This document shows, in pieces, positions 44,653 through 54,017 of a stretch of 64,000 bases of DNA (positions are counted from its first letter, which is position 1; every line of letters begins with the position of its first letter). The notes under the pieces were generated by a model. The model ran no database searches and was not told the DNA's origin. It worked only from the letters and a program-made list of their open reading frames with translations. The stretch is from an uncultured Flavobacteriaceae bacterium (GTDB lineage: Bacteria; Bacteroidota; Bacteroidia; Flavobacteriales; Flavobacteriaceae). The stretch is taken from NCBI GenBank assembly GCA_937901915.1, contig CALGUD010000149.1, positions 1 through 64,000 of the forward strand, in the 5' to 3' direction. The position numbers and the translations under genes were made by a program.

Positions 44653-45768
44653 TCACGGACGTAATATAAATTCAACTGTAACTTTTTCCATTTTGTTCTC
44701 TGATGAACTTGACATTTCTATATAAGAGGGAGCTTTATTTCCTTTTACCGATAACCTCGAATCATTAATTCCCAAATTAGTTAAAGCTTTTTTTACAGAT
44801 TCTCCTCTTTTATAAGAAAGTGCATAGTTATATTTTTCATTAGTAGTATTGTCACTTGTTGCTAAAATATCAAAACTCCAGTTCGGGTTATCGTTCATTA
44901 ATTTGTAGAACCTGTTTATTTCTCCGCTTGAAGGCGATTTAAAGAATGGTTTGTTAGCATCAAATCTAATGGCGTTAGTTGTAAATTGACCATTTACTGC
45001 TATCCCACTATAGAGAGATGTTTTACCCGATGCAATTTTAAAATCTTTAATTAGTGTTTTTCTATCGTTGTTTTCTCGAAAGTCATAAGTTTTTCCAAAT
45101 ATTTGAACATTTTTTGGCTTTAGTTGTGAGATATTTTCATTCGCAATTAATATGTCATTAAAATATAACTTCAATTTTCCAAAATCATAACTCAAAGCAA
45201 TATGGTGCCAGCCTGTCACATCAACATAATTATAATCAAAATTCTTCCGGACTGCCGGTAGTTTGGATCCTGTAAATTCTATATTTAGAGGTGAAAATGA
45301 TCTTATCATTATCTTGTTAGCTGCATCTTCATTAAAGAAAAGGCAATATTCAGTAATTGATTGTTTAGCGTACCTGTCAAAATAGATGTCAAATTCTATT
45401 GTAAAATTGTCAGATGGCAAATATTCTTTTGTGAAAAATAAAGGTGTAATAATAGTACTGTCAGAAGTTTTGAAAGAAACGACATTTTGATTTTCAAAGG
45501 TTTCAACAACAACTTTACCAGATTTCACTTCCCACTTCTGTGGTGGATTACCCGGATGTTCATTAGGTTCATCATAAAATAAAATTTTACTTCCGGGAAC
45601 AAAGTCATAGTTTCGCCATAATTTTTCCGGTACAGCGTATTGATCTATTGAAAAATCATTATCAACGCCCCCCCGATTAACAGGATATGTGTCAATTACC
45701 TGGCAATAGAGGTACTGAGGGCTACCAATTATAATGAATACAATAATCTTTATAGCCAAACTTTTCAT
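44653..45768 (-). CDS. Secreted LamG-like plus OmpA-like domain protein
   Basis: A 371-residue exported protein (signal peptide ending YLYCQ). Residues about 95-245 look like a concanavalin/LamG sandwich (FTIEFDIYFDRYAKQ, GWHHIALSYDFGKLKLYFND). Residues about 255-371 look like an OmpA/MotB peptidoglycan-binding domain: ainrfYKLMNDNPNWSFDILATSDN followed by NYALSYKRGESVKKALTNLGI and DSRLSVKGNKAP. The usual Asp/Arg contact residues are partly changed (TSD for GHTD). It could link a surface ligand to peptidoglycan. Confidence 0.7.
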   Translation of the reverse strand: MKSLAIKIIVFIIIGSPQYLYCQVIDTYPVNRGGVDNDFSIDQYAVPEKLWRNYDFVPGSKILFYDEPNEHPGNPPQKWEVKSGKVVVETFENQNVVSFKTSDSTIITPLFFTKEYLPSDNFTIEFDIYFDRYAKQSITEYCLFFNEDAANKIMIRSFSPLNIEFTGSKLPAVRKNFDYNYVDVTGWHHIALSYDFGKLKLYFNDILIANENISQLKPKNVQIFGKTYDFRENNDRKTLIKDFKIASGKTSLYSGIAVNGQFTTNAIRFDANKPFFKSPSSGEINRFYKLMNDNPNWSFDILATSDNTTNEKYNYALSYKRGESVKKALTNLGINDSRLSVKGNKAPSYIEMSSSSENKMEKVTVEFILRP

Positions 45769-45813
45769 CAGAGCTAGTTTGAGTAAAGATAGGCAAAAAA
45801 TATGCCATAGTTT

Positions 45814-47442
45814 TTATACCTGAACAATTCCCATATTAAATGGTTTTTTAATAGGGGAGTGATTTGCAGCTTCAATCCCCATTGATATCCATTTACGTGT
45901 ATCAAGTGGGTCAATAATGGCATCGGTCCATAACCTGGCAGCAGCATAATACGGTGAAGCCTGGGAATCATATCTTGATTTTATCCTGTTAAACAATTCA
46001 TCTTCCTTTTCTTTAGAAACCTTTTCACCTTTTTTCTTTAGAGATGCCGTTTCAATTTGGAGTAGAACTTTAGCCGCCTGAGAGCCTCCCATAACCGCCA
46101 GTTCAGCACTGGGCCATGCCACTATAAGACGTGGGTCGTATGCTTTTCCACACATTGCATAATTACCGGCACCGTAGGAATTTCCAATAACCACAGTAAA
46201 TTTAGGAACTACCGAATTACTTACTGCATTTACCATTTTAGCACCGTCTTTTATAATTCCACCATGCTCGGATTTACTTCCAACCATAAAACCGGTTACA
46301 TCCTGTAAAAACACCAGGGGAATCTTTTTTTGATTACAATTTGCAATAAACCGTGTCGCCTTATCGGCCGAGTCGGAATAAATTACACCGCCAAATTGCA
46401 TTTCCCCTTTATTGTTTTTTACTACTTTACGTTGATTTGCTACAATGCCAACGGCCCAGCCATCTATTCTTGCATATCCGGTAATGATTGTTTTTCCATA
46501 CACCTCCTTATACTCTTCAAATTCAGAATTATCAACTAAGCGCAATATTATTTCGTGCATATCGTACTGGTCGGTACGGTTTTTTGGAATAATTCCAAAT
46601 ATATCCTGCGTATTTTCTTTTGGTTTTATAGCTTTTATACGATTAAAACCTGCCTTTTCATAATCACCTATTTTATCAATAATATTTTTAATGGTATCCA
46701 AAGCATCTTTGTCATCCTTTGCTTTATAATCTGTAACACCACTTATTTCACAATGTGTGGTTGCACCTCCAAGGGTTTCATTATCTATACTCTCACCAAT
46801 GGCTGCTTTAACTAAATAACTTCCGGCAAGAAAAATACTTCCGGTTTTGTCTACAATCAATGCTTCGTCGCTCATTATAGGCAAATAGGCACCTCCGGCA
46901 ACACAACTACCCATTACCGCTGAAATTTGGGTAATTCCCATACTGCTCATTATTGCATTATTTCTAAAAATCCGGCCAAAATGTTCTTTGTCGGGAAATA
47001 TTTCATCCTGCATCGGTAAATACACGCCGGCACTATCTACTAAATAAATAATAGGAAGCCTGTTTTCCATAGCAATTTCCTGGGCTCTTAGATTTTTTTT
47101 CCCTGTTATAGGAAACCAGGCGCCGGCTTTTACTGTAGCATCGTTAGCAACTACTATGCATTGCTTCTCTCTTATATAGCCTATTTTCACAACCACTCCG
47201 CCAGACGGACAACCTCCATGCTCCTCATACATACCGTCTCCCGCAAAACCACCAATTTCGATAACATTTGAATTTTTATCCAGGAGATAATCAATCCGCT
47301 CTCTTGCCGTCATCTTACCTTCAGCATGTAATTTTTCAATGCGTTTGGTACCACCTCCCAATTTTACTTGTGCAAAACGCTGTTTTAAATCAGATAGAAG
47401 TAATTTATTGTGATCTTCGTTTTTATTGAAGTTAATATCCAT
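45814..47442 (-). CDS. Acyl-CoA carboxylase beta (carboxyltransferase) subunit
   Basis: A 542-residue carboxyltransferase with two crotonase-like halves. Family marks: KMTARERIDYLLD, VVANDATVKAGAWFPITGKKNLRAQEIA, GSCVAGGAYLPIMSDEAL, and in the second half FLQDVTGFMVGSKSEHGGIIKDGAKMV and IGNSYGAGNYAMCGKAYDPR. The pattern is closest to methylcrotonyl-CoA carboxylase beta (leucine breakdown), though propionyl- or geranyl-CoA variants cannot be excluded. The biotin-carrying alpha subunit is not adjacent. Confidence 0.88.
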   Translation of the reverse strand: MDINFNKNEDHNKLLLSDLKQRFAQVKLGGGTKRIEKLHAEGKMTARERIDYLLDKNSNVIEIGGFAGDGMYEEHGGCPSGGVVVKIGYIREKQCIVVANDATVKAGAWFPITGKKNLRAQEIAMENRLPIIYLVDSAGVYLPMQDEIFPDKEHFGRIFRNNAIMSSMGITQISAVMGSCVAGGAYLPIMSDEALIVDKTGSIFLAGSYLVKAAIGESIDNETLGGATTHCEISGVTDYKAKDDKDALDTIKNIIDKIGDYEKAGFNRIKAIKPKENTQDIFGIIPKNRTDQYDMHEIILRLVDNSEFEEYKEVYGKTIITGYARIDGWAVGIVANQRKVVKNNKGEMQFGGVIYSDSADKATRFIANCNQKKIPLVFLQDVTGFMVGSKSEHGGIIKDGAKMVNAVSNSVVPKFTVVIGNSYGAGNYAMCGKAYDPRLIVAWPSAELAVMGGSQAAKVLLQIETASLKKKGEKVSKEKEDELFNRIKSRYDSQASPYYAAARLWTDAIIDPLDTRKWISMGIEAANHSPIKKPFNMGIVQV

Positions 47443-47551
47443 AGTTTAATCTAGAATTTATGCTAAATTACAAAAAGGAAGTCTATTATTTTTTCAATTA
47501 TTTTCATTAAATTGACGATATTTGTCTCCCTTAACTACCAAATGATTGATT

Positions 47552-47734
47552 ATGGGAATGAATAAAAATACTGTATTGGCCTGGGCAACAACTATTATGA
47601 TTATTGTGGGATGTGGTTTAATTGCCTTAGGAGCCTTCCGGTATGATGATGTTGCAGGATATGGTTTTGCATCAGTTGGGATAGGTTTTTTTGCAATTGC
47701 ATGGGTATTTAATGCCCTTAAAGGCCGGGTGTAA
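47552..47734 (+). CDS. Small two-helix membrane protein (CAL67264-like)
   Basis: A 60-residue protein with two membrane helices (about 7-26 and 35-54) and the conserved-looking ends MGMNKNTVLAWATT and AIAWVFNALKGRV. It matches my memory of the flavobacterial CAL67264 family encoded just upstream of the EttA gene. ATG at 47552 is used; a TTG at 47546 and ATG at 47558 are alternatives. Function unknown. Confidence 0.75.
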   Translation: MGMNKNTVLAWATTIMIIVGCGLIALGAFRYDDVAGYGFASVGIGFFAIAWVFNALKGRV

Positions 47735-47817
47735 GCTATTTTGACCTCAAAATCTTATATTTATTATATTCTAGAAAAAATACCTTCAATTTTAATAACA
47801 TCACTATTAATTAGCAT

Positions 47818-49512
47818 ATGTCTGACGATAAAAAAGTAATTTTTTCAATGTCCGGGGTTTCAAAAACCTACCAGGGAACTAATAAAACAGTACTAAAAGA
47901 TATTTATTTAAGCTTTTTTTATGGAGCTAAAATTGGAATACTTGGCCTTAACGGATCAGGTAAATCAACATTACTTAAAATTATAGCCGGAGTAGAAAAA
48001 AGCTACCAGGGAGATGTTGTTTTTGCCCCGGGCTATTCCGTTGGCTTTTTGGAGCAGGAACCAAAACTGGATGAAAACAAAACAGTTCTTGAGGTTGTAA
48101 GAGAAGGAGTGGCCGAAACCGTTGCTGTTTTAGACGAGTATAACAAGATTAATGATATGTTTGGTTTGCCCGAAGTTTATGAAGATGCCGATAAGATGCA
48201 AAAACTTATGGATAAGCAAGCAGAACTTCAGGATAAGATTGATGCAACAAATGCATGGGAACTAGATACCAAACTTGAAATTGCTATGGATGCGCTCCGA
48301 ACACCCGAACCGGACACACCTATAAAAGTATTGTCAGGAGGAGAAAGAAGACGTGTTGCTTTATGCAGGTTGTTATTAAAACAACCGGATGTGCTCTTAC
48401 TGGATGAACCTACCAACCACCTGGATGCAGAATCCGTTTTATGGTTAGAACAACATTTACAACAGTATAGCGGAACGGTAATTGCCGTAACGCATGACCG
48501 CTATTTTCTTGATAATGTGGCAGGATGGATCCTGGAATTAGACAGGGGAGAGGGAATACCGTGGAAAGGAAATTACTCTTCATGGCTGGACCAGAAAGCA
48601 AAACGATTGGCCCAGGAGCAAAAGCAAGCTTCTAAAAGGCAAAAAACGCTGGAGCGTGAATTGGAATGGGTGAGAATGTCCCCTAAAGGAAGACAGGCCA
48701 AACAAAAAGCCCGGTTAAACAATTATGATAAGTTGTTAAATGAAGATCAGAAAAAGCTTGATGATAAGCTGGAAATATATATTCCAAACGGACCACGTTT
48801 AGGAACTAATGTGATTGAAGCAAAAGGTGTGGCAAAAGCATTTGGCGACAAACTTTTGTATGAGAACCTCAATTTTAAGCTTCCCCAGGCCGGTATAGTT
48901 GGAATTATAGGCCCGAATGGTGCCGGTAAAACAACTATTTTTAAAATGATTATGGGCGAAGAAACTCCGGATAAAGGAGAATTTACGGTGGGTGATACTG
49001 TAAAAATATCTTATGTAGACCAATCACATTCTAAAATTGATGTCGAAAAATCAATCTGGGATAATTTTTCAGGCGGGCAAGAATTAATAATGATGGGAGG
49101 GAAGCAAGTAAATTCCAGGGCATATTTAAGCAGGTTTAATTTTTCAGGAAGTGAACAAAATAAAAAGGTTTCTTCTCTCTCGGGAGGTGAACGTAACAGA
49201 CTACATCTGGCAATAACCCTGAAAGAAGAAGGAAACGTCTTGTTACTGGATGAGCCTACTAATGATTTAGATATCAATACACTTCGTGCTTTAGAAGAAG
49301 GACTCGATAATTTTGCAGGTTGTGCCGTAGTTATATCGCATGACAGATGGTTTTTGGATAGAATTTGCACACATATCCTGGCTTTTGAAGGAAATTCTGA
49401 AGTATATTTCTTTGAAGGGAGTTTCTCTGATTATGAAGAAAATAAACGAAAACGACTAGGTGCAGACATAACCCCCAAGAGAATAAAATACAAAAAGCTA
49501 ATCCGGGGCTAG
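47818..49512 (+). CDS. ettA: Energy-dependent translational throttle protein EttA
   Basis: EttA is an ABC-F ATPase that binds the ribosomal E site and gates the first elongation steps according to ATP level. The 564-residue protein has two complete ABC cassettes: GLNGSGKSTLLK, LSGGERRRVALCRLL, LLLDEPTNHLD; then GPNGAGKTTIFK, LSGGERNRLHLAITL, LLLDEPTNDLD. Between them is the Arg/Lys-rich P-site tRNA-interaction motif (KRLAQEQKQASKRQKTLERE). No membrane segments. Both catalytic sites look intact. Confidence 0.95.
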   Translation: MSDDKKVIFSMSGVSKTYQGTNKTVLKDIYLSFFYGAKIGILGLNGSGKSTLLKIIAGVEKSYQGDVVFAPGYSVGFLEQEPKLDENKTVLEVVREGVAETVAVLDEYNKINDMFGLPEVYEDADKMQKLMDKQAELQDKIDATNAWELDTKLEIAMDALRTPEPDTPIKVLSGGERRRVALCRLLLKQPDVLLLDEPTNHLDAESVLWLEQHLQQYSGTVIAVTHDRYFLDNVAGWILELDRGEGIPWKGNYSSWLDQKAKRLAQEQKQASKRQKTLERELEWVRMSPKGRQAKQKARLNNYDKLLNEDQKKLDDKLEIYIPNGPRLGTNVIEAKGVAKAFGDKLLYENLNFKLPQAGIVGIIGPNGAGKTTIFKMIMGEETPDKGEFTVGDTVKISYVDQSHSKIDVEKSIWDNFSGGQELIMMGGKQVNSRAYLSRFNFSGSEQNKKVSSLSGGERNRLHLAITLKEEGNVLLLDEPTNDLDINTLRALEEGLDNFAGCAVVISHDRWFLDRICTHILAFEGNSEVYFFEGSFSDYEENKRKRLGADITPKRIKYKKLIRG

Positions 49513-49542
49513 TTAAAATAATTTTATTAGTATTTTATTGAT

Positions 49543-50124
49543 ATGAAATTTGCAATACCCGTATTTACATTCTTTTTTATATCACAATTTTCATTTAGTC
49601 AGGCCGGATTTTTTGAAAAGCTTTCTGACTCAACTATTATTTTAACAAAGCAAGATGTAACTTATGACCCTTCCTATTTTAGTATAGATTATCCTGGAGG
49701 AGATGTACCTGAAGGTAAAGGCGTATGTACAGATGTAATTATCAGGGCTTACAGGAAACTTGGAATTGATCTTCAAAAAGAAGTTCATGAAGACATGAGG
49801 GCGAATTTTAATACGTATCCTAAAAAATGGGGTTTATCCCGTCCGGATAAAAATATAGACCACAGAAGGGTTCCGAATCTGATGACTTTTCTTGAAAGAC
49901 ATGGAGAAGTAAAACCAATAACCGATGATCCTGATGACTATTCTGAGGGGGATATTGTTTGTTGGGATCTGGGTGGAGGAGTTACCCACATAGGCCTGGT
50001 TGTAAATAAAAAATCATCTGACGGAAAGCGAAATCTCATAGTACACAATATTGGCGGCGGTCAGGTATTGGCTGATTGCCTTTTTGATTTTAAAATAATA
50101 GGACACTATAGATTTAAAATTTAA
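49543..50124 (+). CDS. Secreted DUF1287 protein
   Basis: A 193-residue exported protein (signal peptide ending QFSFSQ) with DUF1287 marks: YDPSYFSIDYPGGDVPEGKGVCTDVIIRAYRKLGIDLQ in outline, then SRPDKNIDHRRVPNL, EGDIVCWDLGGGVTHIGLVVN and VHNIGGG. The conserved Cys in GVCTDV, followed by His in THIG and VHN, is the layout of NlpC/P60-like cysteine peptidases, so a cell-wall role is plausible. Distinct from EttA in function but 30 bases downstream. Confidence 0.85.
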   Translation: MKFAIPVFTFFFISQFSFSQAGFFEKLSDSTIILTKQDVTYDPSYFSIDYPGGDVPEGKGVCTDVIIRAYRKLGIDLQKEVHEDMRANFNTYPKKWGLSRPDKNIDHRRVPNLMTFLERHGEVKPITDDPDDYSEGDIVCWDLGGGVTHIGLVVNKKSSDGKRNLIVHNIGGGQVLADCLFDFKIIGHYRFKI

Positions 50125-50418
50125 GATTGAAAATTCCAAATCACAAGCACCAAATTCCAATTTAGAATGCAGAATTATGAATTATGAAATGTCCGATGAT
50201 CGATGTTGATTTAGGATTTCTGATTTAGGATTGATGATAAAATCCAATTAACGGTTAACAATTAACATACCCAGGGTAGTGGCTATCAAATACCAATCTC
50301 ATAATCCAATGATTTAACAAGCACAAATCCAAAATGAAGAGTTTAGTAGTTATGGGGTTGACCGATTTCTGATAACTCTACATTCTGCATTCTGAATTCG
50401 TAAATCGTACTTCGTAAA
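50125..50418. other. Gene-free stretch of low-complexity, repeat-like words
   Basis: No gene is supported. The DNA repeats short motifs (GATTTAGGATT twice near 50209-50235, AATTAACGGTTAACAATTAAC, ATTATGAATTATGAAAT, TCATAATCCAATG). The style is the same as at 27762-28200. Confidence 0.5.
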
Positions 50419-51159
50419 TCAATTCACATACCAATCCCTTAGCCTAACCTCAATATCGGGGTTTTTATCATTCACTAATTTTTTAAATAATGCTGTATCA
50501 CTCATATCGGGACGTCCGCGATAATGATATGGATAAACAATGCCAGGTTTAAAGTCCAGAACTGCACTTGCCGCCTGTTCTTCAGTCATTGTAAAGGGAA
50601 GGTTCATACAGATAAAAGCAATATCAATATCCTTTAAAGCTCTCATTTCCGGAATATCTTCAGTATCACCACTTATGTATATGTTTTTTTTGTTTAATGT
50701 TATTTTATAGCTGTTTCCCCATCCTTTGGAATGTCTTGCGGTATCATCATCAGGTAAATTGTACATTGGTATAGCTTTAACGGAAATCCCTTTTACTTTT
50801 GTTGAGTCACCATTATTTAAAATAACAACATCTTTTTTCATTCCTTTTGGTAATTCTTCAGCAACTGATAGAGGAACAACAAAAACAGCATCTTTAGTAT
50901 TTAACCCTTTTAGTGTTTCAACATTAAAATGATCACCATGTGCGTGCGTAATTAAAATAATATCGGGGTCCTTTAAAGTTTTAAATTTTTCTGCCCCACC
51001 GTACGGATCTACATAAATTGTTAAAGTATTCCATTCAAAAACAACTGTGCCGTGTACTACAGGTTGAATTTTTATATCATGCACAGTATCCGGATTTATA
51101 AGTTGTGAAAATACTGCCTGGCAAGTAAAAAGAAATACAAATAAAGTTTTTGCCTTCAT
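50419..51159 (-). CDS. Secreted MBL-fold metallo-hydrolase
   Basis: A 246-residue metallo-beta-lactamase-fold protein with a signal peptide (about 1-18, ending AVFSQ), so it acts outside the cytoplasm. Motifs: LTIYVDPYGG, the metal motif ITHAHGDHFNVE, IYISGDTEDIPEMRAL and late YPYHYRGR. It is related to the UPF0173-like protein at 39258 in fold but is exported. Substrate unknown. Confidence 0.85.
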   Translation of the reverse strand: MKAKTLFVFLFTCQAVFSQLINPDTVHDIKIQPVVHGTVVFEWNTLTIYVDPYGGAEKFKTLKDPDIILITHAHGDHFNVETLKGLNTKDAVFVVPLSVAEELPKGMKKDVVILNNGDSTKVKGISVKAIPMYNLPDDDTARHSKGWGNSYKITLNKKNIYISGDTEDIPEMRALKDIDIAFICMNLPFTMTEEQAASAVLDFKPGIVYPYHYRGRPDMSDTALFKKLVNDKNPDIEVRLRDWYVN

Positions 51160-51590
51160 TTTTTTTTATTTAAAAATAGAAAACCATTGCTTACTATGCT
51201 AAATTTTAACTAAAAAAGTTACTGATTTTGATTTAATCCCTTTTTTATGTTCCATTCTAAAATGCGATAATGTTTTTCTATTTACGTTAGATATTATTGG
51301 CAGAGGTACATTGTTTGAATAAATATTCTTTATTCAGTTATTAGGTCTAATTTATATTTTTCCGAGTTGTGGCATTACTGTGACTGTCATATTTCCATTT
51401 TTAGTTCATTTTTAGAAATAATAAAAATTTATATAAATTTTATCAAAAATTATATTTAAATTTTGTATGATAATTCATAAAAAACTATAAAATAGTGATA
51501 AACAGTGATTAAGATTTTAAAGAAAATGCAATTTTTTTTAAAATTTATTGTGTAGAAATAGAATTTTTCTTTATTTTGGTGCTGTTAAGT
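51160..51590. other. AT-rich gene-free stretch
   Basis: Between the MBL hydrolase and the promoter at 51591 I see no gene, hairpin terminator or repeat. The sequence is very AT-rich with poly-A/T tracts. Confidence 0.4.
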
Positions 51591-51621
51591 TTTGTTAGAA
51601 AATATTGTTATATTATATTTG
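51591..51621 (+). promoter_or_regulatory. Bacteroidota-type promoter with long leader
   Basis: TTTG (51591-51594), a 19-base spacer, TATATTTG (51614-51621): an exact match to the Bacteroidota consensus. The next gene starts at 51767, so the leader would be about 140 bases. Confidence 0.65.
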
Positions 51622-51766
51622 TGAACAGAAAAGGCTAAATTTTTTATATTTATAACGAATTTAACATTGAACCCAAATTATCATTTTTTGTATATTTATC
51701 TTACCTAACAATTAATAAAACGGATAAGTATACAAATTATTAAGAACTACTTTTACTTATACTATT

Positions 51767-52660
51767 ATGGCTGAGGAATCTAAAAACAACAACGGATTAA
51801 AAGCTATTGTCGGTGTCCTTACACTCGCATTAGCAGGAATTCTTTTTTACGCTTATACCCTATATAGCGAAAAGAAAGAAGGCTCTTCTCAAGTAAACGA
51901 AGAGAAAGCTATGGTCTTGGAGGAACTTAATAATATTAAGGCCGACTATGACCGGGAACTTCAAACCAACAAAAGATCAAACAAAGACCTTATCAGAGCA
52001 AGAGACCTTATTGTAAAATATATGGACTCTGTAAAAGTTTTAAACGCCGATATGGGTGCTTTATATCGCTTCAGAGGTCAGGTAAGGACATTGGTTAAAG
52101 AAAGAGAGGAACTCTTAAAACAAAACACTTCCCTTAGAAGGACAAACAGAAGAGTTACTATGGAAAGAGATAGTACTGTTCTTGTCCTGGAACAACAATC
52201 TGTATTCACCGATTCACTTATAGTTCAGAACACTGAATTAGCTAAAACTCTTGAGGAAGGTTCGTCATTAGCTTTGGCAAGATTAAATATTGATGCAGTA
52301 AGGGAGCGAGGCAATGGTAAGTTGCTTTCTACGGACAAAGCAAGACGTGCAGATAAAATTCAGGTCTGTTATACTGTAGGAGGCAATAATTTAGCAAAAC
52401 CAGGAGCAAAACAGTTTTATATTCAACTTATATCCCCATCAGGGAGTATTATGGGTGAAAGGGCTGTTGCAGCTAATGCTGATGAAGGTACTAACATTAC
52501 TTACAGTAAACCGTCGAGTTTCTTTTATGAAAAAACAGCTTTAGATGTCTGCGTTTTTATCAATAAACCCGGAAATGAATTTCCTAAGGGAAATTATGAA
52601 ATAAAGGTATTTGATGATCAGCTAAATCAAATGGGATCAACTAAATTTGCTCTCAATTAA
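51767..52660 (+). CDS. Bitopic coiled-coil envelope protein, unknown function
   Basis: A 297-residue protein anchored by one N-terminal helix (about 12-30, AIVGVLTLALAGILFYAY). A long charged coiled coil follows (about 42-175, KADYDRELQTNKRSNKDLI, KEREELLKQNTSLRRTNRR), then a beta domain (about 190-297, KIQVCYTVGGNNLAKPGAKQ, KTALDVCVFINKPG). It recalls a common Bacteroidota family of unknown function. Single-gene unit with its own promoter and terminator. Confidence 0.75.
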   Translation: MAEESKNNNGLKAIVGVLTLALAGILFYAYTLYSEKKEGSSQVNEEKAMVLEELNNIKADYDRELQTNKRSNKDLIRARDLIVKYMDSVKVLNADMGALYRFRGQVRTLVKEREELLKQNTSLRRTNRRVTMERDSTVLVLEQQSVFTDSLIVQNTELAKTLEEGSSLALARLNIDAVRERGNGKLLSTDKARRADKIQVCYTVGGNNLAKPGAKQFYIQLISPSGSIMGERAVAANADEGTNITYSKPSSFFYEKTALDVCVFINKPGNEFPKGNYEIKVFDDQLNQMGSTKFALN

Positions 52661-52700
52661 GGTAAAAATTGATTAATTAATCATTCAGGCATAATTATTA

Positions 52701-52740
52701 AAAAAGCACCTGTTGTATCTATACAACAAGTGCTTTTTTT
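52701..52740 (+). terminator. Intrinsic terminator
   Basis: AAAAGCAC-c-TGTTGTAT pairs with ATACAACA-a-GTGCTTTT, 16 pairs with one internal mismatch, followed by T. It ends the coiled-coil protein gene. Confidence 0.9.
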
Positions 52741-52987
52741 GCTATAAACTCATTTTATATTTAAGAAAGATTAATCAAAATTATCCAATAGCTATTTAAC
52801 TTAATATTAAAATGGTAAGGAGAAGCAATCAGACTTACAATAGACTCTACTCTTAAACTTTCCTTAAACTAAACCCAATTAACCAATAATAATTAACCGA
52901 TTAACTTTTTAAGGTTAACATTTAATTGGGAAGAATTAATAACATTTGTTTAAATATCTGAACTTTACGTTGTATTTAAACATTTCT

Positions 52988-54010
52988 ATGAAATTCATAA
53001 GTCCTAAAATAATAAGGCAAATTTTTATGTTGCTTTTAATCCTTCTGTTAGGTGGATTAATTTTTTTTAAAATGATGCCATTCCTTGGTGGAGTTTTGGG
53101 AGCTATAACTTTATATGTTTTATTACGTAAGCCCACAAATTTTTTAATTGCCAAAGGTTGGAAATCGGGTTGGGCCAGTGCACTTTCTTTGCTTTTTTCT
53201 TTTGTTTGTATACTTATTCCTATTGTTGGAATGGTATTAATGCTATTAAATAAAGTTGATGATGTCGCCCAACAATCTGAGAGGTTGGTTGAGGTTGTTG
53301 GTGAATCTATAAACCAAGTGGAAAGTTATATAGGTTATGATTTTACATCAGAAATTGATCCTTCTGAAGTATCGTCATGGTTTACTTCAAGCTTACAAAA
53401 CCTGATAGGAAGCACTTTTAATATGTTAATTTCTATAGGGATTATGTATTTTTTACTTTTCTATATGCTTACAGACCAGAAGGAGCTGCACAAATCACTT
53501 TTGGAGTATATCCCTATAAGTGACGAAAATTTAAAAGTAATAGCCAAAGAAAGCAATGCCAAAGTACAGTCCAATGCACTGGGAATACCTCTGGTGGCTT
53601 TGGTGCAGGGGGGTGCAGCTTTATTAGGGTTTTTAATTTTTGGAATAGAAGACCCTTTATTTTGGTTTGTTATTGTATTTATAGGTTCAATGGTTCCGTT
53701 CATAGGTGCATTACTGGGGATAATTCCTGTTTTTATACTAACACTCTCCGCTGGTAATGAATTCCAGGCCTGGGGTATTCTGATATATGGCTTAACAGTA
53801 GTAGGGGCCATAGATAACATAGTCAGGCTGTATGTATTAAAAAAACTGGATAATGTGCATCCTTTGGTAACTCTTATTGGTGTAATAATTGGTGTTCCTT
53901 TATTTGGATTTATTGGATTAATATTTGGTCCGCTTCTTATTAGTTTATTTCAGATAGTTATACGGATTTACAGGCATGAATATGGGGCAGAAAACAAGGC
54001 TAAGCTTTGA
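52988..54010 (+). CDS. AI-2E-family (TqsA/YdiK-like) membrane permease
   Basis: A 340-residue membrane protein with about seven or eight helices of the AI-2E transporter family: KMMPFLGGVLGAITLYVLLRKP, a soluble helical stretch (about 75-140), then NALGIPLVALVQGGAALLGFLIFG, SMVPFIGALLGIIPV and GVIIGVPLFGFIGLIFGPL in outline. Family members export AI-2 or act as sodium/proton antiporters; the substrate is not known. The ATG at 52988 is chosen; the frame up to 52946 is not conserved. The gap 52741-52987 is AT-rich with no gene. Confidence 0.88.
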   Translation: MKFISPKIIRQIFMLLLILLLGGLIFFKMMPFLGGVLGAITLYVLLRKPTNFLIAKGWKSGWASALSLLFSFVCILIPIVGMVLMLLNKVDDVAQQSERLVEVVGESINQVESYIGYDFTSEIDPSEVSSWFTSSLQNLIGSTFNMLISIGIMYFLLFYMLTDQKELHKSLLEYIPISDENLKVIAKESNAKVQSNALGIPLVALVQGGAALLGFLIFGIEDPLFWFVIVFIGSMVPFIGALLGIIPVFILTLSAGNEFQAWGILIYGLTVVGAIDNIVRLYVLKKLDNVHPLVTLIGVIIGVPLFGFIGLIFGPLLISLFQIVIRIYRHEYGAENKAKL

Positions 54011-54017
54011 TTAATCT

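Noticed and set aside
45774..45971. 65-codon minus-strand frame at the end of the carboxylase gene
   Set aside because: It overlaps the carboxylase coding sequence in another frame and has no recognisable features.
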